Below, piece by piece: positions 25,192 to 36,662 of a DNA stretch of 47,296 nucleotides. The stretch lies in contig NZ_LZKP01000127.1 in the NCBI RefSeq assembly GCF_001672895.1, forward strand, positions 1 through 47,296, read 5' to 3'. How positions within the stretch are numbered: the stretch's first letter is position 1; every line of letters begins with the position of its first letter. The stretch is from Mycobacterium sp. E740. Lineage in GTDB: Bacteria > Actinomycetota > Actinomycetes > Mycobacteriales > Mycobacteriaceae. The notes beneath the pieces were generated by a model. That model did not search any database and was not told the DNA's origin. It was given only the letters and a program-made list of their open reading frames with translations. Made by a program: the position numbers and the translations under genes.

Positions 25192-26619
25192 CGGGATGTT
25201 CTTGTGGCGACCGCGACGGGCCGGCGCTTCGGCCAGCGCCTGGGACAGCTTGCTGCGGGTGTGCGACGGGTCGATCTTCTCGTCGACCACGCCGATCTCG
25301 ATCGCCGAATCCACTCCGCCGGCGATCTTCTCGTGCTCGGCGGCCAACTCCTCGTGCAACGCCTCACGCTCGTGATCCGGCGCGGCGGCCAGCTTCTTCT
25401 TGTGCAGGATTCCGACTGCGGCCTTGGCGCCCATCACGGCGACCTCGGCGTCGGGCCACGCGTAGACCTTCGTCGCACCCAGCGAGCGTGAGTTCATCGC
25501 GATGTAGGCGCCGCCGTAGATCTTTCGCGTCACCAAGGTGACCCGTGGGACCGAGCATTCGCCGAACGCGTGCAGCAGCTTGGCGCCGCGCCGCACCACG
25601 CCACCCCACTCCTGATCCACGCCGGGCAGGTATCCGGGAACGTCGACGACGTTGACGATCGGAATGCCGAACGCGTCGCACAGGCGCACGAATCGTGCTG
25701 CCTTCTCGGCACTCTCGGAGTTCAGGCAGCCGCCGAGGCGCAGCGGGTTGTTGGCGATGACACCAACGGTGCGGCCGGACAACCGGCCGAGACCGATCAC
25801 GATCGACGGCGCCCACTTGCCCTGGAACTCCTCGAACGCGGGCTCGCCGTTCTCGCCCGAGTCGAGCAGCGCCTCGACCAGCGGGTGCACGTCGTATGCG
25901 CGCCGCGCCGACTCCGGCAGCAGCGCATGCAGGTCGGTGTCGCCGGCCTCGGCCTTGGCCCGGTCGAAATGTCCCTGCTGGCAGAACAATCCGACGAGCC
26001 GGCGGCCGCGCTCGTAAGCGTCGAGTTCGTCGGTGGCGACGATGTGGCACACGCCGGACTTCTTGTGGTGGGTGTCCGGGCCGCCCAGCGACGCCATGTC
26101 GACGTCCTCACCGGTCACGCTGCGCACCACGTCGGGACCGGTGACGAAGACCCGGCTCTCCGGCGCCATCACGATCACGTCGGTCAATGCGGGCCCGTAG
26201 GCCGCGCCGCCCGCCGCGAAACCGACGACGACCGAGATCTGCGGGATGTAGCCGGACGCCCGGATCATCGCCTCGAACACCAGGCCGACCGCGTGCAGCG
26301 CCTTGACGCCCTCGGCGAGCCGGGCGCCACCCGAGTGCCAGATGCCCACGATCGGGCTCTGCTCCTCGATGGCCTGGTCGTAGGCGTTGACGATGTGCGC
26401 GCAGCCCTCGACGCCCATGGCCCCACCCATAACGGTGCCGTCCGTGCAGAACGCGATGGTGCGCACACCGTTGACGGTCCCCGCCGCCGCGAGCACGCCC
26501 GAGCGGTCACGCTCGTGCAGCAGCTCGACGGTGTCGTCGTCGAAGAAGGTGCTCAGACGAAGCAGCGGATCGCGAGGGTCCAGCGATTCGCCGACTGTCT
26601 CGGGGACCATGGTCGTCAT
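25186..26619 (-). CDS. accD6: Acetyl/propionyl-CoA carboxylase beta subunit AccD6
   Basis: 477 residues, close to AccD6 of M. tuberculosis (473). It is a biotin-dependent carboxyltransferase: the first half has GGAMGVEG and the second half GGVVRRGAKLL and GAKAAVGIL, and GFAAGGAAYGPAL and RKIYGGAYIAMNS line the active site. It moves CO2 from carboxybiotin (on the AccA3 subunit, encoded elsewhere) to acetyl-CoA, giving malonyl-CoA for FAS-II. Start ATG 26619 was chosen because AGGAAGG lies about 8 nt upstream; further upstream is kasB sequence. Last gene of the fabD-acpM-kasA-kasB-accD6 operon. Confidence 0.92.
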   Translation of the reverse strand: MTTMVPETVGESLDPRDPLLRLSTFFDDDTVELLHERDRSGVLAAAGTVNGVRTIAFCTDGTVMGGAMGVEGCAHIVNAYDQAIEEQSPIVGIWHSGGARLAEGVKALHAVGLVFEAMIRASGYIPQISVVVGFAAGGAAYGPALTDVIVMAPESRVFVTGPDVVRSVTGEDVDMASLGGPDTHHKKSGVCHIVATDELDAYERGRRLVGLFCQQGHFDRAKAEAGDTDLHALLPESARRAYDVHPLVEALLDSGENGEPAFEEFQGKWAPSIVIGLGRLSGRTVGVIANNPLRLGGCLNSESAEKAARFVRLCDAFGIPIVNVVDVPGYLPGVDQEWGGVVRRGAKLLHAFGECSVPRVTLVTRKIYGGAYIAMNSRSLGATKVYAWPDAEVAVMGAKAAVGILHKKKLAAAPDHEREALHEELAAEHEKIAGGVDSAIEIGVVDEKIDPSHTRSKLSQALAEAPARRGRHKNIPL

Positions 26620-26647
26620 CTGCAAACCTTCCTGTAGGCCGGAAACG

Positions 26648-27901
26648 TCAGTACTTGCCGAAGGCGAGCGCGACGTTGTGCCCACCGAATCCGAACGAGT
26701 TGTTGATCGCGTATTGGTAATTGCCGGACCGCGGCTCCCCGGCGACCACGTCCAGATCGATCTCCGGATCGAGGTTGCGCAGGTTCAGCGTCGGCGGAAT
26801 GATCCCGTCGCGCAACGCCATCACGGTCAGGATGGATTCCACCGCGCCGACCGCCCCGACCGAGTGGCCGAGCGCCGCCTTGGGTGCGTAGACCGCCGGA
26901 TAGTGACCGCCCATCGCGTTGTTGATCGCCTTGCCCTCGGCCACGTCGCCGACGCTGGTGCCGGTGGCATGCGCGTTGACGTGGTCGATGTCGGTGGGCT
27001 GCAGCCCGGCGAGCTGAATGGCCCGTGTCATCGCGTGACCGGCCTGCTCGCCGTTCGGATCGGGCGCCACGATGTGGTAGCCGTCCGAGGTGATGCTGGC
27101 GCCCATGATCCGGGCGAGGATGTTCGCGCCACGGGCTTTGGCGTGTTCTTCGGTCTCGATGACCATCAGCGCGCCCGCCTCGCCGAACACGAACCCGTTG
27201 CGGTCCTTGTCGAATGGGCGGCACGCACCGGCGGGATCATCGTTGGTGGTGGACAATACGATTCGCATCTGGGCGAACGCCGCGATAGGAACCGCCTCGA
27301 TCTTCTGCTCGACACCACCGCAGATCGCGACGTCGGCCTCGCCGAGGACGATGTTGCGCCACGCGTGGGCGATGCCCTCGGAACCCGAAGCACAGGCCGA
27401 GACCGGGGTGATGACACCGGCGCGGGCCTTGCGCTCCAGGCCCACGGCTGCCGCCGCACCGTTGGGCATGTACTTCTGCACGGAGAGCGGCGAGACCGCC
27501 TTCATGCCGCGGGAGCGCATGTCGTCGTACCCGAAGACCAGTTCCTCCGTGGAACCGAGTCCCGTGCCGATCGACACCATCATCCGCTTGGGATCGACCT
27601 GGGGCGACCCGGCGCTCTCCCACACCCGCCGGCCCAACACCGTTGACATCTGCTGCAGATACGACAGCCGACGCAACTCCACTCGATTCAGCTGACTCTC
27701 GAATTCCTCGAGGAGATGCCCGCCGATGCGAACCGGCAGGTCATACTCCTCGACGAACGGATCATCGAGCCTACGGATGCCGCTCTGGCCGTCCAGCAGC
27801 TTCTTGAAGGTTTCATCCGCGCTGGTTGCCAGGGCGGTCGTCATGGCAACACCCGTGACGACGACGTCGGGGAAACCGTTCCCCGTGGAAAGTGGGGTCA
27901 A
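26648..27901 (-). CDS. kasB: Beta-ketoacyl-ACP synthase KasB
   Basis: 417 residues. Catalytic residues are C170 (SACASG), H311 (NAHATGT) and H346 (LGHSVG), with K341. It condenses malonyl-AcpM with long acyl-AcpM to extend meromycolate chains to full length; in M. tuberculosis loss of kasB shortens mycolates and removes acid-fastness. The start is a TTG at 27901: GGGAGGG lies 8 nt upstream, and the first residues MTPLSTG line up with MTELVTG of M. tuberculosis KasB. Position next to accD6 and divergence from KasA identify it as KasB. It follows kasA after 39 nt that contain a small perfect hairpin. Confidence 0.92.
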   Translation of the reverse strand: MTPLSTGNGFPDVVVTGVAMTTALATSADETFKKLLDGQSGIRRLDDPFVEEYDLPVRIGGHLLEEFESQLNRVELRRLSYLQQMSTVLGRRVWESAGSPQVDPKRMMVSIGTGLGSTEELVFGYDDMRSRGMKAVSPLSVQKYMPNGAAAAVGLERKARAGVITPVSACASGSEGIAHAWRNIVLGEADVAICGGVEQKIEAVPIAAFAQMRIVLSTTNDDPAGACRPFDKDRNGFVFGEAGALMVIETEEHAKARGANILARIMGASITSDGYHIVAPDPNGEQAGHAMTRAIQLAGLQPTDIDHVNAHATGTSVGDVAEGKAINNAMGGHYPAVYAPKAALGHSVGAVGAVESILTVMALRDGIIPPTLNLRNLDPEIDLDVVAGEPRSGNYQYAINNSFGFGGHNVALAFGKY

Positions 27902-27909
27902 CCCTGCAG

Positions 27910-27916
27910 CCCTCCC
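27910..27916 (-). promoter_or_regulatory. Ribosome binding site supporting the TTG start of kasB
   Basis: GGGAGGG on the minus strand, 8 nt before the TTG at 27901. No ATG or GTG in a comparable position gives a KasB-like N-terminus. Confidence 0.7.
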
Positions 27917-27924
27917 ATACTGCC

Positions 27925-27939
27925 CGAAAGTTCCTTTCG
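27925..27939 (-). other. Intercistronic hairpin between kasA and kasB
   Basis: CGAAAG, a 3-nt loop and CTTTCG form a perfect 6-bp stem right after the kasA stop codon. There is no U-run, so it is not a standard terminator. It could protect the upstream message or mark a processing site and so set the kasA:kasB ratio; this is inference. Confidence 0.45.
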
Positions 27940-27940
27940 C

Positions 27941-29191
27941 TCAGTAGCGCCCAAAGGTCAGGGCGACATTGTGTCCACCGAAACCGAACGAGTTGTTGAT
28001 GGCGTACTGGAAATCGCCGTAACGAGGCTCGCCCGCAACCACATCGAGATCGATCTCAGGATCGGGAGTCTCGTAGTTCAACGTCGGCGGGATCACGCCG
28101 TCACGCAGCGCGAGCACCGTCAACGCCGACTCCAGCGCGCCGACCGCTCCGATGGAGTGGCCGAGTGCCGACTTCGGCGCGTACACCGCAGCGTGCTCGA
28201 CCCCGGCCGAGCGGATCGCATTGGCCTCGGCGACATCGCCGATCGAGGTGGCGGTGGCGTGGGCGTTGACGTGCTGGATGTCCTTGGGCTCCAAGCCCGC
28301 GGTCTCCATCGCACGCTTCATCGCCTGGCCCGCGCGCAGGCCGTCGGACGCAGGCGCCACCATGTGGAAGGCATCGGAGGTGATGCCCGCTCCCATGAGG
28401 CGAGCCAGCGGCTTGGCGCCGCGGGCCTTGGCGTGCTCCTCGGTCTCGATGACCATGAGCGCGCCGGCCTCGCCGAAGACGAACCCGTCGCGGTTCTTGT
28501 CGAACGGCCGTGACGCGCCCGCGGGATCCTCGTTGTTGGTCGACATCGCGCGCATCATCGAGAACGCCGCGATCGGCAGCGCCTCGATTCCGCCCTCGAC
28601 ACCGCCGACGACGGCGATGTCCGCGTCGCCCATCACGATCTGGCGCCAGCCGTGGGCGATGGCCTCCGAACCCGATGAGCACGCCGAGACCGGAGTGATG
28701 ACTCCGGCCCTGGCGCCCAACTGCAGACCGATCACCGCGGCCGCACCGTTCGGCATGATCATCTGCACGGCGAGTGGCGACACCTTGCGGGGGCCGCCCT
28801 CGTTCATCGCGTCGTAGGTCTCGACGATCTTCTCGCCGCCACCCAGACCGGTGCCGACGACCACGGCGAAGCGATCCGGATCGACCTCGGGGGTGCCCGC
28901 GGTCTCCCAGAGCTGGCCACTGAGGTACTTGGCCATGCGCTGGACATACGACATCCGTCGCATGTCCAGTCGCGTCATGTGGTCGTCGATCCCGTCGACG
29001 AGGTGCCCACCGATGCGGACCGGAAGGTCCCACTTGGTGACGAACTCGTCCTCGAGGACGCGGATGCCGCTCTCGCCGGCCAGCAGCCCCTTCCACGTGC
29101 TCTCGATGTCCGCCGCGATCGACGTGGTCGCCGTGACGGCGGTCACGACGACGTTCGGGAAACCGCCGTTAGCAGTGGAAGGTCTGCTCAT
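27941..29191 (-). CDS. kasA: Beta-ketoacyl-ACP synthase KasA
   Basis: 416 residues, identical in length to M. tuberculosis KasA. The catalytic set sits at the known positions: C171 (SACSSG), H311 (NAHATAT), K340 and H345 (ALGHSIG). It carries out the earlier condensation steps of FAS-II on AcpM-bound chains and is the target of thiolactomycin-type inhibitors. The ATG at 29191 overlaps the acpM stop (ATGA), so KasA translation is coupled to its carrier protein. Followed by the closely related kasB, an old tandem duplication. Confidence 0.95.
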   Translation of the reverse strand: MSRPSTANGGFPNVVVTAVTATTSIAADIESTWKGLLAGESGIRVLEDEFVTKWDLPVRIGGHLVDGIDDHMTRLDMRRMSYVQRMAKYLSGQLWETAGTPEVDPDRFAVVVGTGLGGGEKIVETYDAMNEGGPRKVSPLAVQMIMPNGAAAVIGLQLGARAGVITPVSACSSGSEAIAHGWRQIVMGDADIAVVGGVEGGIEALPIAAFSMMRAMSTNNEDPAGASRPFDKNRDGFVFGEAGALMVIETEEHAKARGAKPLARLMGAGITSDAFHMVAPASDGLRAGQAMKRAMETAGLEPKDIQHVNAHATATSIGDVAEANAIRSAGVEHAAVYAPKSALGHSIGAVGALESALTVLALRDGVIPPTLNYETPDPEIDLDVVAGEPRYGDFQYAINNSFGFGGHNVALTFGRY

Positions 29192-29490
29192 GCCCGATCG
29201 GCTTCGATCTGCGCGCGGATGGCCGCGGCCGCTTCGGGGTTCTCTTCCTCGAGCTTCTGGATGTAGGCGACGACGTCACCGACGGTGCGCAGACCGGCGA
29301 GGTCCTCGTCGGGGATCTTCACGCCGTACTTGTCCTCGGTCTGCACGGCGATCTCGACCATCGACAGCGAGTCGATGTCCAGGTCGTCGACGAACGACTT
29401 CTCCGGGGTCACCTCGGAAGGCTCGATACCGGTGACCTCTTCGATGATCTCGGCGAGACCGGCGATGATTTCATCCTGACTGGCGGCCAC
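29188..29490 (-). CDS. acpM: Meromycolate acyl carrier protein AcpM
   Basis: 100 residues. The phosphopantetheine site is S41 in DIDSLSM. Like mycobacterial AcpM it has a C-terminal extension beyond the usual ACP length (about 78), here acidic and Ala-rich ([19 protein letters not shown]). It carries the growing acyl chain between FabD, KasA, KasB and the reductases. The start is GTG at 29490 with AAGGAG 5-6 nt upstream. The 77-nt gap to fabD holds this ribosome site and nothing else recognised. Confidence 0.95.
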   Translation of the reverse strand: MAASQDEIIAGLAEIIEEVTGIEPSEVTPEKSFVDDLDIDSLSMVEIAVQTEDKYGVKIPDEDLAGLRTVGDVVAYIQKLEEENPEAAAAIRAQIEADRA

Positions 29491-29567
29491 AGTGGCTCCT
29501 TCTAATTGGGTTGTTACTTGATGGGAATGACGATCGATATGCGGTTGTGGTCTGGTTGGGCGCGCGG

Positions 29568-30488
29568 CTAGAGCTCAGCCAGCCCGTCCAGGTCAGCGGG
29601 GGACTTGACGGCGTGCGTCGGCACCCCCCGAAGTTCTCTTTTCGCGATGCCCGCGAGCGTTCCGGCCGGCGGGAACTCGACGATCGCGCTCACGTCGAGC
29701 TCGCGCATCGTGGCGGTGCACAGATCCCAGCGCACCGGCCGGGTCATCTGTGCGACCAGCTTGGCCATGGCATCGGCGGCCGAAGTCACCGGCCGGCCGT
29801 CGGCGTTCGACAGTAGCGTCGTGTTGGGCTCGTGCGCCGTTACACCTTGGGCCGCGGCGGCGTATCCGTCGGTGGCCGAAGACATGTAGTGGGTGTGGAA
29901 CGCGCCGGCGGTGGCCAGCTTGCGCACCCTCGCCTTCTCCGGCGGGTCCTCGACCAGCTTGTCCAGCGCGGCGACGGCGCCGGCGGCGACGATCTGTCCG
30001 GCAGCGTTGCGGTTGGCGGGCACCAGGTCGAGCGCCTCGAGGCGGGCGAGCACATCGGCTTCCTCACCGCCCAGCACCGCGGCCATGCCCGTGGGCTCGA
30101 CCGCGCACGCCTTGGCCATCTCCGCTCCGCGGGTGGCGGCCAGCTTGACCGCGTCGTCTGGGGAGATCACGCCGGCGATCGCGTAGGCGGCGATCTCGCC
30201 GACGGAGTGACCCGCCACCACGGACGGCTTGTCGGCGATCAGCCCGCGCCGCGTCAGCTCCTCGTGAGCCAGCAGGGTCGCGGCCACGACCAGCGGCTGA
30301 GTGACCGCGGTGTCGGTGATCTCTTCAGCGGTCGCGGTGGTGCCCAGCGCAGCGAGGTCCAGCCCACTGATCTCGGACCAGCCCGCCAGCCGCTCGGCGG
30401 CGCCGGGCAGCTCCAGCCATGCGGCAAGCATGCCGGGGGTCTGGGAGCCCTGTCCGGGCGCGAGGAGAGCAAGCGTGGCGGTAGGCAC
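29568..30488 (-). CDS. fabD: Malonyl-CoA:AcpM transacylase FabD
   Basis: 306 residues. PGQGSQ (residues 11-16) forms the oxyanion-hole region, S95 in GHSVG is the nucleophile, R120 binds the malonyl carboxylate and H198 (AFHTHYM) is the catalytic His. It loads malonate from malonyl-CoA onto AcpM. It is the first gene of the FAS-II operon. The start is GTG at 30488 and lacks a clear Shine-Dalgarno sequence. A -10 at 30531-30536 would give a leader of about 36 nt, so it is not leaderless. Confidence 0.94.
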   Translation of the reverse strand: MPTATLALLAPGQGSQTPGMLAAWLELPGAAERLAGWSEISGLDLAALGTTATAEEITDTAVTQPLVVAATLLAHEELTRRGLIADKPSVVAGHSVGEIAAYAIAGVISPDDAVKLAATRGAEMAKACAVEPTGMAAVLGGEEADVLARLEALDLVPANRNAAGQIVAAGAVAALDKLVEDPPEKARVRKLATAGAFHTHYMSSATDGYAAAAQGVTAHEPNTTLLSNADGRPVTSAADAMAKLVAQMTRPVRWDLCTATMRELDVSAIVEFPPAGTLAGIAKRELRGVPTHAVKSPADLDGLAEL

Positions 30489-30530
30489 GAATTAAGAAAA
30501 CACTGTGAAGACGGATTTGCGTGGTGTAAG

Positions 30531-30536
30531 AGATTA
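30531..30536 (-). promoter_or_regulatory. Candidate -10 element (TAATCT) of the FAS-II operon
   Basis: TAATCT on the minus strand, about 43 nt upstream of the fabD start, predicted +1 near 30524. There is no good -35; the inverted repeat at 30552-30575 occupies that place, as expected for an activated promoter. Confidence 0.45.
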
Positions 30537-30551
30537 TGAACCTCGTCTTAT

Positions 30552-30575
30552 GTTTTTGTAGAGACCCCACAAAAC
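30552..30575. promoter_or_regulatory. Inverted repeat upstream of fabD, candidate MabR operator
   Basis: GTTTTTGT (30552-30559), 9 nt, then ACAAAAC (30569-30575): an AT-rich dyad in very GC-rich surroundings, with one extra T in the first arm. It lies between the mabR stop and the fabD promoter, where MabR is known to act in mycobacteria. The assignment is by position and symmetry, not by a known consensus I can verify. Confidence 0.5.
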
Positions 30576-30628
30576 CGCCTGTGATGCGACTCTACCGATA
30601 TCCAGCCGCGATCTAGTCCCAGCTCGTG

Positions 30629-31903
30629 CTATGGAGCGGACGTTCCCGGCCGGCCCGCCGCGAGCCCCGAAGTGATCATGTTTGCTGTACTGGGCGGCTG
30701 CTGCTGACGGCTGAGCCGACCGACGGTGGTGGCCACCCGCAACACATACCCGTCGCGCGGAACCGTGGGATCGCGGCCGGTGAAGTCGGCGATCCGCCGC
30801 AGCCGATAACGGACGGTATTTGGATGAACGAACAATGTGCGTGCGCAGGCCTCGATCGCGCCGCCGGAGTCCAGATAGGCGTCGAGCGTCTCGGTGAGCG
30901 CCGGTCCGGCGTCGGCCAGGGGGCGCATCACCTCGGTTTCCAATGCGGCGATCGCGGTCGCGTCGCCCAGCAGCGCGCGTTCGGGCAGCAGTTCGCGGGC
31001 GGCCACCGGCCGCGGCGCCCCGGTCCATCCGGCGACGGCATTCATGCCCGCGATGGCTTCGCTCGCGCTGCGATAGGCGCTCGCCAGCGTCGTCGCGGTG
31101 GGTCCGATCACCACCGGCCCGTCGGCGAAGACCGTCAGTATCTCGGACAGGAACTTGTCGGTCGGGGAGAGCGCCCCCGAGACGATCGCGACCAGCCACG
31201 TGCCGTGCACGTCCGACAGCGCCGCGCGCCCGTTGCGCTTGACGACGTCGTGGACGTCCTCGCTGGCCAGGTCGACCCGCTCGGGCTGCGGCAGTCCGAC
31301 GATCACGGTGGCAGGCGCGGTGGCATCCCAGTTCAGCGCGGCGGCCTGGGACTGCAACTCCGGACCGGTGTCGCCGCGCACCACGGCGTCGACGACGTTT
31401 GCTTCCATCCGGGTATCCCATGCGCCGCGTGCCTCGGCCTGGTCGGCGTAGGCGCTGGCCGCGGCGAACGCGAGGTCGCGGCTGTATCGCAGGATGCCTG
31501 CGGTCAGCGCGGTCAGCTGTTCCTCGTTGCGGGCCAGCAGCGGCACGACCTCTTCGAAGAACTCCATGGTGACGCGCACCATCTCCACCGACTGGCGCAG
31601 TGCGATGCGCCGCCGCAGATCCTGTGGCACGACTTCGAAGGCCTGTGCGGTGTAGCTGACGTTGCTCTGCGGGTCCCGCATCCACTCGACGAAGTTGACC
31701 ACGGCCGTCTGCACCACCAATTGCACGCTGGAGCGTTGCGACGCCTCGAGCTCGCCGAAGAACGGCAGCCGCTCCTCCATCGCCCGCACCGCTTCGGTGG
31801 CCAGGCGGCCCGAGTACTGCTGCAGACGACGCAGTACCGAGTCGGGCACGGTTTCGAGCACCTCGACCGTCGACCTCGGCGGCACAAACCGGTTGTCAGG
31901 CAC
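30629..31903 (-). CDS. mabR: Transcriptional regulator of the FAS-II operon, MabR (PucR-type)
   Basis: 424 residues, PucR/CdaR-like. A long N-terminal sensory part (about 1-340) is followed by a C-terminal helix-turn-helix, GAIEACARTLFVHPNTVRYR (about 349-368). In mycobacteria MabR (Rv2242) binds the fasII promoter, controls fabD-acpM-kasA-kasB-accD6, and responds to long acyl-CoAs. The gene sits 140 bp upstream of fabD on the same strand. The start is GTG at 31903 with a TAGCCT -10 ending exactly 6 nt upstream, so its message is probably leaderless. An IS481-family element ends about 55 bp upstream of the start codon. Confidence 0.9.
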   Translation of the reverse strand: MPDNRFVPPRSTVEVLETVPDSVLRRLQQYSGRLATEAVRAMEERLPFFGELEASQRSSVQLVVQTAVVNFVEWMRDPQSNVSYTAQAFEVVPQDLRRRIALRQSVEMVRVTMEFFEEVVPLLARNEEQLTALTAGILRYSRDLAFAAASAYADQAEARGAWDTRMEANVVDAVVRGDTGPELQSQAAALNWDATAPATVIVGLPQPERVDLASEDVHDVVKRNGRAALSDVHGTWLVAIVSGALSPTDKFLSEILTVFADGPVVIGPTATTLASAYRSASEAIAGMNAVAGWTGAPRPVAARELLPERALLGDATAIAALETEVMRPLADAGPALTETLDAYLDSGGAIEACARTLFVHPNTVRYRLRRIADFTGRDPTVPRDGYVLRVATTVGRLSRQQQPPSTANMITSGLAAGRPGTSAP

Positions 31904-31909
31904 CTATAA

Positions 31910-31915
31910 AGGCTA
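31910..31915 (-). promoter_or_regulatory. Candidate -10 element (TAGCCT) for leaderless mabR
   Basis: On the minus strand TAGCCT is followed by 6 nt and then the GTG start, placing +1 on the start codon. It is on the mabR side of the insertion sequence and so remains intact. Confidence 0.5.
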
Positions 31916-31953
31916 CGCCAACACTATGGCGGAAACCTCCAATGAGGCGCGGC

Positions 31954-32943
31954 CTAAGTGTTCTGACCTGAGAGGTTAGGTACTCGGCTGGCCGGTGGTT
32001 GACCTTTGAGTGCCGTGTGGCCGCGGTGGTAATTGTAGGTGTGCAGCCATTGCGGGAATTCGTCGCAGCGTTCGGCGTCGCTGCAGTAGAGCCGGGCGTA
32101 AGCCCACTCCTCGGTGAGGGTGCGGTGGAATCTTTCTACCTTGCCGTTGGTCTGCGGTCGATAGGGCCGCGTGCGGCGGTGCTTGATGTCACCCAGGGCG
32201 TCGCGAAACTTGTGTGAGCGATAGCAGGAACCGTTGTCGGTCAACACAGTTCGTACCTTGATGCCGGATTCCTGGAACCAGCTGTTTGCCCGCTTCCAGA
32301 AATCGGAGGCGGTTTCTTTGCATTCGTCAGCCAGGATTTCGGAGTACACCAGCCGGGAATGAGCATCAACGGCTGAGTGCAGGAAGTGGTAACCCCGACC
32401 GGCCGCGCCGTCCTTCTGAGTGACGCCGCTGCTTCGGTCCGCTCGAGCATTCTTGCGGCCTGCAGTCTTGCCTCGCTTGCGCCAACCACCGCCGGCGGGG
32501 ATCTTGCCGAGTTTCTTGACATCGACGTGCACGAGATCTCCAGGTGCGTCGGACTCCATGCGGCGGATGACCCGCCCCGTCGGGCGGTCCAACCACCGCA
32601 GTCTGGCCAGCCTGTACCGGGTCAAGACTCGGTGCACCGTGGACACATTCAGACCCAGCAGATAAGCAATGCGGGCCGGTCCCCAGCGGCGTACGACGCG
32701 GACCTTGATGATTCGGCGTTCGGTGCGCGACGGGGTCTGATTGGGGCTGCGATGGGGCCGTGAACTGCGATCGGCCATACCGGCCGGCCCTTCCTCGCGG
32801 TAACGCCGGGCCCAGCGCTGGGCGGTGGTGACAGCGACCTGAAACCGTTCGGCGGCTCGGCGCAGCGACCACCCATCCTCCACGATGCAACGGGCCAGAC
32901 GCAGACGACCAGTTTCGGACAACGGCGCATTACGGTGGGACAT
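31954..32943 (-). CDS. IS481-family transposase
   Basis: 329 residues, full length for the family. The N-terminal helix-turn-helix part (WSLRRAAERFQVAVTTAQRW, about 25-44) is followed by the rve-type DDE core: D in HVDVKKLG (about 139), D in LTDNGSCY (about 241) and E in NGKVERFHRT (about 277). It looks intact and possibly active. Start ATG 32943 was chosen because GGAGG lies 5 nt upstream; a TTG one codon earlier is less likely. The stop (TAG, 31954-31956) appears to lie just outside the likely left end of the element, so the last codon would come from target DNA. Confidence 0.9.
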   Translation of the reverse strand: MSHRNAPLSETGRLRLARCIVEDGWSLRRAAERFQVAVTTAQRWARRYREEGPAGMADRSSRPHRSPNQTPSRTERRIIKVRVVRRWGPARIAYLLGLNVSTVHRVLTRYRLARLRWLDRPTGRVIRRMESDAPGDLVHVDVKKLGKIPAGGGWRKRGKTAGRKNARADRSSGVTQKDGAAGRGYHFLHSAVDAHSRLVYSEILADECKETASDFWKRANSWFQESGIKVRTVLTDNGSCYRSHKFRDALGDIKHRRTRPYRPQTNGKVERFHRTLTEEWAYARLYCSDAERCDEFPQWLHTYNYHRGHTALKGQPPASRVPNLSGQNT

Positions 32944-32977
32944 CAAGACCTCCGAGATCGGTGAGCGTTCCTAGACA
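31959..32977. mobile_element. IS481-family insertion sequence (ends approximate)
   Basis: About 1.0 kb, one transposase gene, inserted between aceE and mabR, which are neighbours in M. tuberculosis. Left end is proposed at TGTTCTGACC (31959), right end at the complement reading TGTCTAGGAACG (from 32977); only the first TGT and scattered bases agree. No target duplication is convincing. A 12-bp arm matching the transposase leader lies outside the proposed right end (32990-33001), so the true end may be further right. Confidence 0.65.
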
Positions 32978-33001
32978 GCTCGCACTCCACTCGGAGGTCT
33001 T
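32945..33001 (-). promoter_or_regulatory. Long-range stem that would hide the transposase ribosome site
   Basis: AAGACCTCCGAG (32945-32956) and CTCGGAGGTCTT (32990-33001) are perfect 12-nt complements. On the minus strand the inner arm contains the GGAGG ribosome site of the transposase. A message started upstream (for example from aceE) would contain both arms and fold the site away; one started inside would not. On the plus strand the outer arm is followed by CTTTTTG, so the same stem could also act as a terminator. Confidence 0.55.
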
Positions 33002-33049
33002 CTTTTTGTCACCTCACCACGCCGTCACCAACGTCCGTGGTCAGTACAC

Positions 33050-35839
<2,790 letters not shown>

Positions 35840-35845
35840 CTTCCG

Positions 35846-35851
35846 CTCCTC
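35846..35851 (-). promoter_or_regulatory. Ribosome binding site supporting the TTG start of aceE
   Basis: GAGGAG on the minus strand, 6 nt before the TTG at 35839. Confidence 0.7.
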
Positions 35852-35967
35852 GGTAGGCCGTTCAGGTGCTCGCGTGGGCGACGGATCTCATCCTTCTCCC
35901 ATCCTGCCCGACATGCACCGGTGGGGTTGGTGACTGGAATGAACCGGCGGCCGCGGGAGCCAAGCGG

Positions 35968-35973
35968 TAACGT
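35968..35973 (+). promoter_or_regulatory. Candidate -10 element (TAACGT) before the lipoprotein gene
   Basis: TAACGT fits TANNNT and ends 8 nt before GTG 35982, so a leaderless or nearly leaderless message is possible. The rest of the 142-bp gap to aceE holds no other recognised site. Confidence 0.4.
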
Positions 35974-35981
35974 CTGCTGCC

Positions 35982-36557
35982 GTGGTGATGGGTGCGCTGG
36001 TGACAAAACCGCTGCGGATCGGGGCACTGCTCGCCGGCATCTCGGCCACCGCCGCCATGGTCGCCGTCGGCTGCAGCAGCGTCACCGAGGGCACCGCGCA
36101 TGTCGACAAGGCCGAGGCGCCGGTGTATCGGGCGTCGGTGTCGGCCTCGCTGGAGGAGTCGGCCGCCAGTTCCAGTGCCAGGGAGTCCGAACGTCAGTCG
36201 TCGGTCAGGAAAGAGGCGATTCATACGTCGTGCGAGACGCTGAGTTCGAGCAGCGTAGAGGCGATCACGGCGGTCAACGACTATGTCGACGCCGTCAACA
36301 AGAACGCCGCCGATGCGCCTGGCAAATCGGGCCCGGCGGTCGACGGTCTGAACCACAGCGCCGACATGGTCGCGCGCAGCATCTCCGATCAGCTGGCTCC
36401 CGAGCTCAAAGATGCGCTCAACGGGTGGGTCGACGCGGCCAGGGGCGTGGCGAACGCGATCGCAGGTCGCTACGGGCCCGACGAGTTCAACGCGGCGATC
36501 ACCCGGCTGAACGACACCAAGACGACCGCGCTCAACCTCTGCGACGCCTCATATTGA
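35982..36557 (+). CDS. Probable lipoprotein of unknown function (Rv2240c-like position)
   Basis: 191 residues. Hydrophobic N-terminus (LLAGISATAAMVAVGC) ends in a lipobox with C31, so it is probably lipidated and displayed outside the membrane. The mature part is Ser/Ala-rich, then helical: a pair of Cys (HTSCETL and NLCDASY) could form a disulphide. AITAVNDYVDAVNKNAAD and FNAAITRLNDTKTTALNLC suggest a helical bundle. No named domain recognised. Three in-frame starts are close together (GTG 35982, GTG 35985, ATG 35988); the first is used because of the nearby -10. Divergent from aceE. Confidence 0.7.
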   Translation: MVMGALVTKPLRIGALLAGISATAAMVAVGCSSVTEGTAHVDKAEAPVYRASVSASLEESAASSSARESERQSSVRKEAIHTSCETLSSSSVEAITAVNDYVDAVNKNAADAPGKSGPAVDGLNHSADMVARSISDQLAPELKDALNGWVDAARGVANAIAGRYGPDEFNAAITRLNDTKTTALNLCDASY

Positions 36558-36662
36558 GCGATATCGGCCAACCTTGCCGCCAGTCCACGTGCGGCGCACC
36601 CCGGCGTGCGACGATAGGGCCCGAGCGCAACTGCGCCTGAGCCGGCTGAAGGAGGACCGACG

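Noticed and set aside
26648..29191. kasA and kasB as an assembly duplication
   Set aside because: The proteins are clearly related but differ throughout and match distinct KasA and KasB types, with different starts and spacers.
31935..31940. ACCTCC on both sides of the insertion sequence as part of longer terminal repeats
   Set aside because: Only six bases agree and the similarity stops; it is compatible with chance.
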